Assembly (NCBI GenBank): GCA_023381095.1
Contig: JAMCTO010000103.1
Coordinates: 1-15,346 of the forward strand
Reading direction: 5' to 3'
DNA length: 15,346 nucleotides
Source: Bacillota bacterium
GTDB lineage: Bacteria > Bacillota > Sulfobacillia > Sulfobacillales > Sulfobacillaceae
The notes beneath the pieces were generated by a model that worked only from the letters and a program-made list of their open reading frames with translations, was not told the DNA's origin and did not search any database. Shown in pieces: positions 1 to 7,559 of the stretch (its first letter is position 1; each line of letters opens with the position of its first letter). Position numbers and translations under genes: made by a program.

Positions 1-1428
1 TTCCGGGTCAGTAGTATAGCGAGCACGCATAAGGAACACATAAACGACAAACGAAACCAAGAATCCGACAAACCAAGAATAATTGAAGAGCCATCCTAAT
101 GCTGGAACCACCTTCCCGATAAGGGAAACCACGATACCGGCAACCAATGCCCAAACCGCCAAGCTGTTGTACCCGTTGCGATAAAAGTACCGTCCAGATT
201 TCTCATAAAGCTCCACTGCCTTCAGCGTTTGATGCCGGAATACCCAATAATCGGCAATCAATATGGCTGCTATAGGACCAAGAAACCCCGAATAGACGTC
301 GAGCCAGCTGAAAATGTAAATATGTGGATTAGAAATCAGCAGCCAGGGACACATCACTATTGCTAAAATCCCGGTGAGCAATCCGGCCGTTTTGAAATTT
401 AGGTATTTAGGAAACAATTGAATAAAGTCGTATGCTGGGGACACCACATTGGCCGCCACATTCACCGAGAGGGTGGCAATCACTATGGCTCCCAGTGAAA
501 TAATCAACAGCGCAACGTTGTGAAATTGTCCCAACAGGGTAACCGGATTCGAAATAGGGTGATGGAAAACGACAATGGTTGCTGAGGTTACCAACACACC
601 GATTCCAGAAAATACGGTCATAGTTGTTGGAAGACCCAGTGCCTGTCCCCAGGCTTGCGCCTTTTGGCTTTTGGCAAACCGGGTAAAATCCGGAATATTA
701 AGAGATAATGTAGACCAAAACGCCACAACACTGGTCAACGACGGGATTTCTACTGCCCACAACGCCGCACCGTGCACCTTTGCTGGCTGGCTTAACATGG
801 GTCCAAACCCGTGAGCAGCAGTATACGCCCAAATCAGTAGCCCAATTCCTAATGCTAACACCAATGGGCCTGCCCATGCTTCAAATCGTTTAACCGCGTT
901 AATTCCATGAAAGATAATCCAGATGTTTAATACCCAAAACACCATAAACCCGATCCAGCTTCCTAGATTCATCCCAATAAAGGTAAAGAGAGACGAAAAG
1001 TGGGCCCATCCGGGAATAAGGATCAGCAGAAAAGTTTGGATGGCCTGACCGCCTATCGCGGTTTCAATTCCAAACCATCCCGCGGCCACCAGGGCCCGAA
1101 GCAGGGCTGGCAGACCTGCGCCGACTACCCCAAACGATGCCCGGGCAAATACCGGAAAAGGTATGCCATATTTTGTTCCCGGATGCGAGTTTAACAAAAT
1201 CGGTACCAGTACGATCAAATTACCGACCAGAACAGTTAAAATCGCCTGCCACCAGTTGAGTCCAAGCGCAATAAATCCACCTGCCATTAGGTAGGTTGGA
1301 ATATTATGCGCCATTCCAATCCACAGACTTAAGTAGTTGTACAGCGTCCAGTTTCTTTGGGACTCTTCTGTCGGAGCAATGTCTTGATTATAGCGGATTA
1401 AATCGTCCTTCGCTACTTCATTGACCAT
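1..1428 (-). CDS. NCS1-family nucleobase/hydantoin/allantoin-type permease (3' end cut by window edge)
   Basis: An uninterrupted frame of 476 codons runs from ATG at 1428 to base 1; only a few C-terminal residues should be missing for a family of about 480-500. The protein is strongly hydrophobic with about 12 membrane segments. Hallmarks near the N-terminus are NYLSLWIGMAHNIPTY (residues 31-46), GLNWWQAILTVLVGN (56-70) and GTKYGIPFPVFARASFG (84-100), typical of cation-coupled NCS1 (Mhp1/CodB/PucI-like) symporters. TM3 carries WFGIETAIGG (118-127), where many relatives have, as I recall, a WFGxQTWxGG-type sequence; this may alter substrate choice. The start is supported by AGGAG nine bases upstream. 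Expected role is uptake of a purine, pyrimidine, hydantoin or allantoin across the cytoplasmic membrane; the substrate cannot be named from sequence. No catabolic genes are adjacent. Confidence 0.88.
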   Translation of the reverse strand, partial: MVNEVAKDDLIRYNQDIAPTEESQRNWTLYNYLSLWIGMAHNIPTYLMAGGFIALGLNWWQAILTVLVGNLIVLVPILLNSHPGTKYGIPFPVFARASFGVVGAGLPALLRALVAAGWFGIETAIGGQAIQTFLLILIPGWAHFSSLFTFIGMNLGSWIGFMVFWVLNIWIIFHGINAVKRFEAWAGPLVLALGIGLLIWAYTAAHGFGPMLSQPAKVHGAALWAVEIPSLTSVVAFWSTLSLNIPDFTRFAKSQKAQAWGQALGLPTTMTVFSGIGVLVTSATIVVFHHPISNPVTLLGQFHNVALLIISLGAIVIATLSVNVAANVVSPAYDFIQLFPKYLNFKTAGLLTGILAIVMCPWLLISNPHIYIFSWLDVYSGFLGPIAAILIADYWVFRHQTLKAVELYEKSGRYFYRNGYNSLAVWALVAGIVVSLIGKVVPALGWLFNYSWFVGFLVSFVVYVFLMRARYTTDPE

Positions 1429-2016
1429 ACGGATCGTCTCCTATCATATTTTCAAAGTGCAGAACCTACACAATGGAAAAGCCCACCTAGCCGCGTTCAG
1501 AGTATTTAGGCACGCAGGAGGTAATACCCTTTATACAAATATGCTAATTTTTCTGTGGCATCTGTACACTCTGAATGATCCGACTTACAATGATGGCGAA
1601 CCACGGAGGAGCTTTTTATACCAAACAATGAATTTCAAAGTGAAAGCACGTGCTCAGTATGCTAACACCAAAACATCGTTCGATTGTATAATAATAAAAA
1701 TATCCGCATAGTATTGCAACAAGTTTTTAGCTAAATGTTAGGTTTTCGCCTGTCATCAAGACTTTGTGTAAGGATTGTACGACCCAAGGTTCGGTATCCC
1801 GGTTGCGGTTCACAAGCCAGTGACTACGTCTGTAATACAACGATACGTTTCGTCCTTAAGCTTGCACCCCCTTAATCACGCGGTACAATAGGGCCAACTG
1901 TCGTGAACACTGTACTGGGTTGATTGTTGATGGTCCTATCGAACCCAAGATCTTTCTAAGCAAAGGATGGGGACACTATAGCCAGTAATCTAAACATAAA
2001 GCCACTTACGCCTGAT
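1429..2016. other. 588-bp divergent intergenic region
   Basis: This lies between the permease and the first GNAT gene. It holds the permease promoter candidate and, on the plus strand, a weaker candidate for the GNAT gene: TTGCAC at 1862-1867, 16 bases, then TACAAT at 1884-1889. Short open frames here have no good ribosome binding site or recognisable protein. I recognised no riboswitch core on either strand. Confidence 0.5.
1691..1719 (-). promoter_or_regulatory. Candidate sigma-A promoter for the NCS1 permease
   Basis: On the minus strand TTGCAA (1719-1714) is followed after 17 bases by TATTAT (1696-1691), matching TTGACA/TATAAT at four and five positions, in a very AT-rich stretch. Transcription from here would leave a leader of roughly 255 bases before the ATG at 1428. 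Prediction from pattern only. Confidence 0.45.
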
Positions 2017-2556
2017 TTGGCAACGGATTACTTAGGTTTTTTCGATCGGGACGCCTTTCCCGTCGGAGCAGAGTGGGCTAGTTGTTATTGTTGTTTTTAC
2101 CACTGCAATATGTCCGACGCCGAATGGGATGACCGTTCGGGAAGCATGAATCGAGAAACCGTGTCGGAGTTGATCGGCCAGGGGCAACATCAAGGGCTGC
2201 TGGCTTACGATGGCCGCCGGGTAATCGGATGGTGTCACGCGGCACCTAGACATACGCTCGGCCGATTAATGCATATGTTGCAAAATCAAGGTTATGACGC
2301 CTCCGATGAACATGTGGGCAGTGTGGTATGCTTCGTGATTGCTCCCCCTTATCGGGGTCGTGGTGTGGCACGCAAACTTTTAGATTCGTGTGGCAGATTC
2401 ATGGCAAACCAGGGTATGACCTCGATAGAAGCTTATCCGCCGAACGGAAATCCCAGGGTCCCCCACTATCACGGGTCACAGTCCATGTATCTCAGCGCCG
2501 GTTTTATGACTGTGGCAGTACTGGACGAGTATACGGTTATGAGAAAAGTGCTCTAA
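2017..2556 (+). CDS. GNAT-family N-acetyltransferase with CYCCFYH motif; start codon uncertain
   Basis: 179 aa from TTG at 2017. It is an acetyl-CoA-dependent N-acetyltransferase by fold: motif A is visible as FVIAPPYRGRGVARKLLDSC (residues 106-125, with the RxxGxG/A pyrophosphate loop). The front half has DYLGFFDRDAF and WASCYCCFYH, a cysteine-rich segment seen in one GNAT subfamily. The frame is open upstream to a stop at 1957-1959, and the codons before the TTG read IKPLTPDL, which looks like the normal family N-terminus (xIRPLTPDL). The true start is therefore probably upstream, but the only candidates are ATA at 1978 or 1996; an AAAGGA ribosome binding site (1962-1967) fits the ATA at 1978. 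Either ATA is used, or the start has been lost and expression is weak. Substrate unknown. First of three GNAT genes in a row. Confidence 0.8.
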   Translation: MATDYLGFFDRDAFPVGAEWASCYCCFYHCNMSDAEWDDRSGSMNRETVSELIGQGQHQGLLAYDGRRVIGWCHAAPRHTLGRLMHMLQNQGYDASDEHVGSVVCFVIAPPYRGRGVARKLLDSCGRFMANQGMTSIEAYPPNGNPRVPHYHGSQSMYLSAGFMTVAVLDEYTVMRKVL

Positions 2557-2734
2557 CTGGTCATTGGGAAACGACCCGTGAACAATTGCGGTGATCAAAA
2601 TCGGTGAGCCGTAGATCAAGATGCAGAGCCAACGGGGCGCGTCCTCCATTTACGCTTAAATCAGTCTTGCCGTGCGGGATTTCAAAAAACCCAATGTGGA
2701 AGGTTAACGAACTCAAGATCAAAGGGAGCCACCA

Positions 2735-3250
2735 ATGCAAATTCGTGAAATGATATCACACGATTTAATTGCCATCGCAAGAGTCAATGTTGACACCTTT
2801 CGAGAAACTCAACGGGGAATCGTGCCTAATCAGTTGATTAATTCATTGTCCTACGAACGTGCTGTACAGAGATTTCAACGTCTACTTGATAAAAAAGAGC
2901 AGTTGTCAACGATCTTTGTGGCCGAAGATCGTGGTTCTATCTTGGGTTATGCCATGGCAGGTCTGGCTAGAGAGCCGATACCACGTTATGTGGGCGAGCT
3001 CTATGGAATCTACATTTTGCCGCAATATCATGGCAATGGGATTGGACGCCATTTAATGAGTTATGTGGCACAGCATCTGAGGGCGCAAAAAATTCATTCC
3101 ATGTTCGTGGTAGTATTCTCTGCTAATCTAACAGCAATCAAATTTTATGAAGCACTTGGTGCAGAAAAGCTATATGATCGAACAGTGCCTTTTGACGGGG
3201 CAGACCTGAAGGAAACGATTTATGGATGGTATTCCTTGAACGATCTCTAA
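2735..3250 (+). CDS. GNAT-family N-acetyltransferase
   Basis: 171 aa, ATG start with AAAGGGAG six bases upstream. The order of elements is classical GNAT (Acetyltransf_1): an N-terminal strand and helices (IREMISHDLIAIARVNVDTF), beta4 ELYGIYILPQYHGNGIGRHL with the QYHGNGIG acetyl-CoA loop (about residues 97-104), and the C-terminal NLTAIKFYEALGAEK motif B helix (about 130-144). The segment VDTFRETQRGIVP resembles a common subgroup annotated simply as GNAT acetyltransferase. Substrate cannot be assigned. It is 178 bp from the preceding GNAT gene and shares no obvious sequence with it beyond the fold, so the two are not a recent tandem duplication. Confidence 0.9.
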   Translation: MQIREMISHDLIAIARVNVDTFRETQRGIVPNQLINSLSYERAVQRFQRLLDKKEQLSTIFVAEDRGSILGYAMAGLAREPIPRYVGELYGIYILPQYHGNGIGRHLMSYVAQHLRAQKIHSMFVVVFSANLTAIKFYEALGAEKLYDRTVPFDGADLKETIYGWYSLNDL

Positions 3251-3485
3251 CGCATGAGACCTTAAGATCCTCATCCAACATCCCTCTCTTTGTTCGCGAA
3301 ACGCCGTCAGGTTCGTCAAGGACTTTGTGTGAATGGACTTTATAAGGAGTTCCACATGCGGTCTTGGCACATATTTTTAGTTGCCCCAGGTTCTCCTCGA
3401 TTTTGAATTCGCGCCATCCTTTTCCCAGTGCCTATGATTGACGGCTAAGAGAGGTTTTGTGACAATAAATCAAAAGGAGAGTCGT

Positions 3486-4079
3486 ATGACACCAATTTTA
3501 CTCAATTTCCCCGAAGCATTCGAAACAAAGCGTCTTTATATCCGATGCCCCCTTCCCGGTGACGGTCCCTTGGTCAACGCCGCCATCGTGGAATCTCACA
3601 GCGCCTTAAAGCCGTGGATGCCATTTGCTGACCCAATACCCTCCGTGGACGAGTCGGAGGAGAATGTTCGCCGTGCCTATGCGCGATTTATTTTGCGAGA
3701 GGACCTCCGATTACATCTGTTTCTACGGTCGAATCGGCGGTTTGTAGGCAGTAGTGGTCTGCACCGCATCAACTGGACCGTAGGACGGTTTGAAATTGGC
3801 TACTGGATTCGTACCACAGAGAGCGGGAAGGGCCTGATGACAGAGGCCGTCAACGGTATCGTGCGATTTGCCGCAGAGAACTTGCAAGCACAACGCATTG
3901 AAATCCGATGCGACCCCCGTAATGAGCGTAGCCGTCGCGTGGCAGAACGGGCTGGGTTCCATCTGGAAGCGGTCTTACTTGGCGATGACCCCGATGTAAA
4001 CGGCTTCCCCAGTGATACCGCCATATACGCTAAGCTGCGGCTTCCGGATGAATCGTGGGGCTACCCAGCCTCGGGATGA
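3486..4079 (+). CDS. RimJ/RimL-type GNAT acetyltransferase
   Basis: 197 aa from ATG 3486, chosen over an upstream in-frame TTG (3438) because AAAAGGAGAG lies five bases before it. Features of the Acetyltransf_3 (RimJ/RimL, YdaF-like) group are clear: N-terminal FETKRLYIRCPLPGDG (residues 10-25), the mid segment SALKPWMPFADP, the GYWIRTTESGKGLMTEAV block (beta4 plus acetyl-CoA loop, GKGLMTEA) and IEIRCDPRNERSRRVAERAGF (motif B). Members acetylate N-terminal amines of ribosomal proteins or other small amines; the exact target here is unknown. It is convergent with the permease fragment, with only 27 bases between stops and no clear terminator. Confidence 0.9.
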   Translation: MTPILLNFPEAFETKRLYIRCPLPGDGPLVNAAIVESHSALKPWMPFADPIPSVDESEENVRRAYARFILREDLRLHLFLRSNRRFVGSSGLHRINWTVGRFEIGYWIRTTESGKGLMTEAVNGIVRFAAENLQAQRIEIRCDPRNERSRRVAERAGFHLEAVLLGDDPDVNGFPSDTAIYAKLRLPDESWGYPASG

Positions 4080-4106
4080 GATCGAATAAACGGTGCCGAC
4101 AGGCCC

Positions 4107-4958
4107 TCACGTTTTCCGATTCAACGTAGCGACTACCCGAAATTTCCCTCCCAACCACGCCACCACAATAATACCCAACGGCAGGAGGAGAGCCCACCCT
4201 ACAAAACTTAGGGCCACGATGCTGAAAACCAAGCCCAATACCGCAGCCGCCCGATGTCCGGGTTTGGATAACAAGCGCCAACCCGCTCCCATTGCAGCAA
4301 TATACAGCACGATAAATATGGCCGAGGGCCACAATATCAACTGGCTTAAATCTAAAGGGTGAACCCACTCCACTATAAGAACAATGGCAAAGGGCACTAT
4401 CAATGCAACGAAGACCCGGCTGGGGGTACGAAACCGACGATGCAACTGAGCAAACATCAACGGCAAATCGCCAGCTCGGGATTGGGCGTAAACCAGACGG
4501 GAAAATCCCGCGACATAGGTATGTATGGTCCCATACGTCACCAAAATCGCCAGTACCACAATTACGGCCATACCCGCTCGTCCCAATCCCAACCCCACCA
4601 ATTGAGCCAATCCATCTCCGGTTTTTCCTGCGCCGTAAGTGCGGGTACCGATGGTGACCACACTCACAGCAATGTATAGCACATCAATGACCATAATCGC
4701 CATTGCCAAAGCTCGCGGCACATCTTTAGTCGGGTTCACAAACTCCTCAGACATATGGCCGAGCATTTCCCATCCCACAAACGCCCAAAACAAGAGGGCT
4801 AAGGACTGCCCCACAGGAACCCATCCATGTGGCAACCAGGGGGAGAATACCTTGGCCTTCATATGCGGCATCGCTAAAATCACTGCCGCCAGCATAACCA
4901 CAGCAATAACAACAACAAGCCCCCTCGTAAGCGAAAATCGCAGTGGACTACTGATCAA
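4107..4958 (-). pseudogene. APC-superfamily amino acid permease, C-terminal part only
   Basis: 283 codons encode the second part of a typical permease of about 430 residues. FSPWLPHGWVPVGQSLALLFWAFVGWE followed by MSEEFVNPTKDVPRALA is the conserved TM6-7 region of APC transporters, and about seven hydrophobic segments follow. The first five or so segments, including the substrate-binding GxxIGxG of TM1, are absent. The only start is TTG at 4958, directly preceded in frame by TAA, and no ribosome binding site is present. Family similarity seems to stop around SPLRFSLTRG, so the break lies at about 4925-4960. I did not find the missing half on either strand of the window. Best read as a gene cut off by the adjacent foreign segment; a functional half-transporter is unlikely. 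Confidence 0.75.
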
Positions 4959-4973
4959 TTAGAATTTTTAACA

Positions 4974-6182
4974 ATGCTCCAAGAAAAAGATGAGATCCGT
5001 GAGCGTATGCGCGCGATGCTCACGGCCACTCAAGCGAAAGACTCCTGGCGTGGTTTAGTGGCGACGCCACCTGGTAGCCTTTTAGACCGAGTGATTCATG
5101 CGTTTCAGCAAGCCAGTGATATTCCCTTGGAAATTCCCTTCTTTGTGCCGTTACATATCATCAGTGCAGAACTCTTGAGACGGGGGATTCAAATCGATTT
5201 TTCGGGTCAGCGAGTACGGCCTGATCTATGGACGATTATTTTAGCCGAGTCTGGGACGGGGAAAACGTTTACCACGGGTGAATTACGAAACACCATGGAG
5301 ATCGATCAGTCTCTTCTATTTCCGCAAGCCGCCACGACGGCCCGATTCGTCATGGAGTTAGCCGAACACAATAATTCGCTGTGGATCCGCGATGAAATCT
5401 TGCAATTGCTGAAAGGCATGAATACCCAAACCTACTTGGCTGAAATGAAAGACTTGCTGTTGCAGGTGTATGATGGAGATACGGTGTCCCGCAAGACCAA
5501 AAAAGACACCATTGTGGTGGAGCAGCCTGCCCTGACCATTCTCGGATTAAACGTGTATACCAGTTTTTCGCGGGAGATGGACACGGCCTCGCTCCTGGAT
5601 GGCCTTGCCCAACGGTTTAGCTATGTCATTGGCCGCACGGACCCTGACCGACCCGGCGTGAATTACCCGATTTATGATTTTCGTCCCTATCGGTCGAGCA
5701 TTAAATCTGCGTGGGATGACTTGCTTCAAGCGATGCCGCCAAACGATACCGTCTATCAAGTGTCTGATAGTGGCTTGGAAGCGTTTCGGATCGCGTTTGA
5801 AATGCTCCTGCCCCCCAAAGACTCGAAGGTTCCTATGAGCTTTTTTCGGCGCATTATGTTTCGGGGCGTTCGGTATGCGGTGTTGTATCATCTCTTACTT
5901 CGTAAGGACAATTTTATGATTGATGATCAAGACATGGCGTGGGCCGGACGGTTGATGGGGTTACACGTTAAAGATGCCGGAGCTTTACTATTAGATACGG
6001 GAGACGGGACCGGCAGTAAGTTTTTTCAACTTTTGCAGAAAACTGAAGCGCTCCGTGACAAAATTGCGCACGAAGAACAACGGCCGATAACGGCCCGAGA
6101 CATCGTGCGTAATATCTGGGGAGTCGAAAATGCGAACATGGCCCGCGGTATTCTATCCATGCTTCATGACGACCATCCCTAA
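4974..6182 (+). CDS. DUF3987-type P-loop ATPase, plasmid/phage-like
   Basis: 402 aa. The Walker A is AESGTGKT (residues 91-98; Ala replaces the usual first Gly), followed by a Walker B-like SLWIRDE (135-141, D140-E141), a sensor-like TILGLNVYTSF (188-198) and an arginine-rich LAQRFSYVIGR (211-221). This layout matches DUF3987 (YfjI-like) proteins, which are found on plasmids, phages and islands beside replication functions; their biochemical role is not settled. The usual N-terminal primase-type module is absent. The ATG at 4974 has no Shine-Dalgarno sequence. TAGAAT at 4960-4965 is a possible -10 that would start a leaderless mRNA near the ATG, or else the true 5' end was lost at the junction with the permease remnant. 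ATG at 5007 is an alternative start. The next gene follows after 22 bases. Confidence 0.7.
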   Translation: MLQEKDEIRERMRAMLTATQAKDSWRGLVATPPGSLLDRVIHAFQQASDIPLEIPFFVPLHIISAELLRRGIQIDFSGQRVRPDLWTIILAESGTGKTFTTGELRNTMEIDQSLLFPQAATTARFVMELAEHNNSLWIRDEILQLLKGMNTQTYLAEMKDLLLQVYDGDTVSRKTKKDTIVVEQPALTILGLNVYTSFSREMDTASLLDGLAQRFSYVIGRTDPDRPGVNYPIYDFRPYRSSIKSAWDDLLQAMPPNDTVYQVSDSGLEAFRIAFEMLLPPKDSKVPMSFFRRIMFRGVRYAVLYHLLLRKDNFMIDDQDMAWAGRLMGLHVKDAGALLLDTGDGTGSKFFQLLQKTEALRDKIAHEEQRPITARDIVRNIWGVENANMARGILSMLHDDHP

Positions 6183-6204
6183 CCCGTAGCGAAGGGGATT
6201 TAAC

Positions 6205-6462
6205 ATGGATGACATGCAAACGCGCATTACCCGGTCGCTTGCCCGCAAGTTACTCGAATATCACGGCGATGCGGACCGGGCGAAACACGAGCTGACCCAA
6301 CAGCTCACGAGCATTATTGATGCCATTCAGCAACAAAAAAAAGGAAAACGCCGGCGGCCGTATTATGGTCCGGATAACTTTCTCGCGCCGGAGAAGCAAG
6401 CTCAGCGCCTGGTGGATAGTGCGTGGGAACAGATTCTTGCGGACCCGGACCAGTGGATATAG
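6205..6462 (+). CDS. Small basic helical protein, probably co-transcribed with the ATPase
   Basis: 85 aa with a well-placed GAAGGGG ribosome binding site seven bases before the ATG and 22 bases from the stop of the ATPase gene, so a two-gene operon is likely. The protein is predicted mostly helical, with an N-terminal arginine-rich helix (TRITRSLARKLLEYHGDADRA), a glutamine/lysine-rich hinge QQQKKGKRRR (residues 43-52) and a C-terminal LVDSAWEQILADPDQW. No known family is recognised. The basic hinge could bind nucleic acid, and the conserved spacing suggests a partner of the ATPase; both are inference. Confidence 0.65.
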   Translation: MDDMQTRITRSLARKLLEYHGDADRAKHELTQQLTSIIDAIQQQKKGKRRRPYYGPDNFLAPEKQAQRLVDSAWEQILADPDQWI

Positions 6463-6996
6463 AAACGATAGCACTACCATCTTTCCCCAGCCCTGCAGGG
6501 CTGGGGGGTGTGTAAGTTTTTGGTGGCCGACCTCGCTGTGACCTACTTCCCTTACGTCCCAGCGATAGCGCGGACTTGGACTTGACGGTCTCGATTATCT
6601 GGGGCTGTATTCGATCCCCCGAAAAACGATGAAAACCGGAGTTTGCTGTTCGTTGATTTTCGTCATTTTGTTTCCTCTGCGCCTCTCCCCTAATCGGCTC
6701 TCTTGGGTGCTCATGGGGGAATTTGGGGTTTGCGTTTTGGGGACGAATGGTTCCATGTCCGGGAACGGTCATTATGTTACCTCACGTGGGGTGAGCGTGT
6801 AACTTGTCTCCCTGGTCCAGCGTTATTCCAGTAATTGACAAACATGGGCACACCCGTGGGTAACCCGGGGTCGCAAAGGGCTGGGTCCGCTCTCCTGCCA
6901 TTCGGCAGGAACGGATTGCCAGGCTGCTGCTTCTTCTTTGACTCCTTTGTGGAACCCGGTGCATGGTGCGGATGCTTTCCGGAAAGGAGGCCGACG
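6463..6996. other. 534-bp gene-free, palindrome-rich region
   Basis: No credible gene is visible. It contains a perfect 22-bp palindrome (6485-6506), four G-runs (6705-6742), a stem-loop with arms GTTAC-CTCAC / GTGAG-N3-GTAAC (6776-6803) and a CCTGCC/GGCAGG hairpin with a 4-base loop (6894-6909). The density of secondary structure would suit an origin, a transfer or attachment site, or regulatory RNA, but nothing decides between these. Confidence 0.5.
6485..6506 (+). terminator. Perfect 22-bp palindrome; possible terminator of the ATPase operon
   Basis: CCCCAGCCCTG followed immediately by its exact reverse complement, 22 bases after the stop of the 85-aa gene. A GTTTTTGG tract begins about 10 bases further on, so it may act as an imperfect intrinsic terminator. 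GC-rich hairpins of this kind also occur at the ends of IS200/IS605-type elements, but no transposase was found. Confidence 0.45.
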
Positions 6997-7350
6997 ATGA
7001 ACGACGGTGCCCCGTTGATTTTTATTACCCCCACCATTGTGGTGGATCGAGACCAACAACTGATTACGCGGTATCATCGCACCCTGTTTTTGCCCGCACG
7101 GACCTGGCATCTCTTTGCGTATTTGTTAGACCATCCCCATCGTTTGATTGCCGACGTGGAGCTCATTCGGGTCGGATGGCCTCATGAGATGGGGCACGAT
7201 CCCCCCGATCTGTATCGGCATATGCATCGTATTCGTCAGGCCATTGAACCCGATCCCCGGCATCCTCGAATCTTGCTGACCCGCCGCGAAGTGGGCTATT
7301 TATTGGCGCTGCCTCCCTTTTCCGCAGAGAAGAAATCCTCGTCTCATTGA
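6997..7350 (+). CDS. Stand-alone OmpR/PhoB-type winged-helix DNA-binding protein
   Basis: 117 aa from ATG 6997, preceded at six bases by AAAGGAGG; a longer frame from TTG 6835 has no comparable site. The whole protein is one Trans_reg_C domain: LPARTWHLFAYLLDHPHRLI (residues 32-51, replacing the usual LTPxExxLLxxLxxxPGRVV), DVELIRVGW (53-61), then DLYRHMHRIRQAIEPDPRHP (71-90), the recognition helix and linker, and RILLTRREVGYLLALP (91-106), the C-terminal wing (usual xILTVRGVGYRL). There is no receiver domain, membrane segment or partner kinase, so it is not a normal two-component regulator. It sits just upstream of phased direct repeats and the muramidase gene, which it may control. Confidence 0.85.
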   Translation: MNDGAPLIFITPTIVVDRDQQLITRYHRTLFLPARTWHLFAYLLDHPHRLIADVELIRVGWPHEMGHDPPDLYRHMHRIRQAIEPDPRHPRILLTRREVGYLLALPPFSAEKKSSSH

Positions 7351-7371
7351 TCGGATTATCGGGCCAATTCA

Positions 7372-7435
7372 GATAACGACACCCAATGACCGATAAGGTG
7401 TAGATAAGGTGCAGGTTATTGTCCGATAAGTGTCA
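7372..7435. repeat. Phased 11-bp direct repeats, likely operator
   Basis: GATAAGGTGTA (7392-7402) is immediately followed by GATAAGGTGCA (7403-7413), with GATAAGTGTCA (7425-7435) exactly two 11-bp units after the second copy and a weaker GATAACGACAC at 7372-7382. An 11-bp pitch places the copies on one face of the helix, as in PhoB/OmpR-type binding sites. They lie 22 bp downstream of the winged-helix gene and about 125 bp upstream of the muramidase start. Confidence 0.6.
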
Positions 7436-7470
7436 GTTTCGAGGTGTACGCTGATCTTAGACCCACAAAT

Positions 7471-7487
7471 TATGGGGAGGCCCCATA
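7471..7487. promoter_or_regulatory. Short inverted repeat upstream of the muramidase gene
   Basis: TATGGGG and CCCCATA flank a three-base AGG loop, about 73 bases before the muramidase ATG. It could be a regulator site or an RNA hairpin in the leader. Too short to decide. Confidence 0.3.
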
Positions 7488-7559
7488 GGCATTAATAGGG
7501 CTTACCAAACAAGCGGCCCCAAAGCGGGCAACGATATCAAAGAACGGGAGGGGTAAATC

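Noticed and set aside
1421..1711. 96-codon plus-strand frame in the permease leader
   Set aside because: It overlaps the permease start and promoter, has no suitable ribosome binding site and a product resembling no protein.
1754..3330. Shared TCAAG(G)ACTTTGTGT motif at 1756-1769 and 3316-3330, before the first and third GNAT genes
   Set aside because: The match is about 14 bases with a one-base gap, is absent before the second GNAT gene and lies at different distances from the starts; chance is hard to exclude.
6530..6772. Minus-strand frame with a Pro/Arg-rich product, considered as the tail of an IS605-type TnpB with a guide RNA beside the 22-bp palindrome
   Set aside because: No zinc-finger or RuvC motif of TnpB occurs in any minus frame up to 7100, and an in-frame stop lies directly upstream; similarity to TnpB tails is only impressionistic.
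6835..6996. N-terminal extension of the winged-helix gene from TTG 6835
   Set aside because: It has no ribosome binding site, its Gly/Pro/Cys-rich composition is unlike the domain, and ATG 6997 has an ideal AAAGGAGG.
7372..7435. CRISPR-like array
   Set aside because: Units are only 11 bp, directly adjoining and without uniform spacers; a regulator site fits better.
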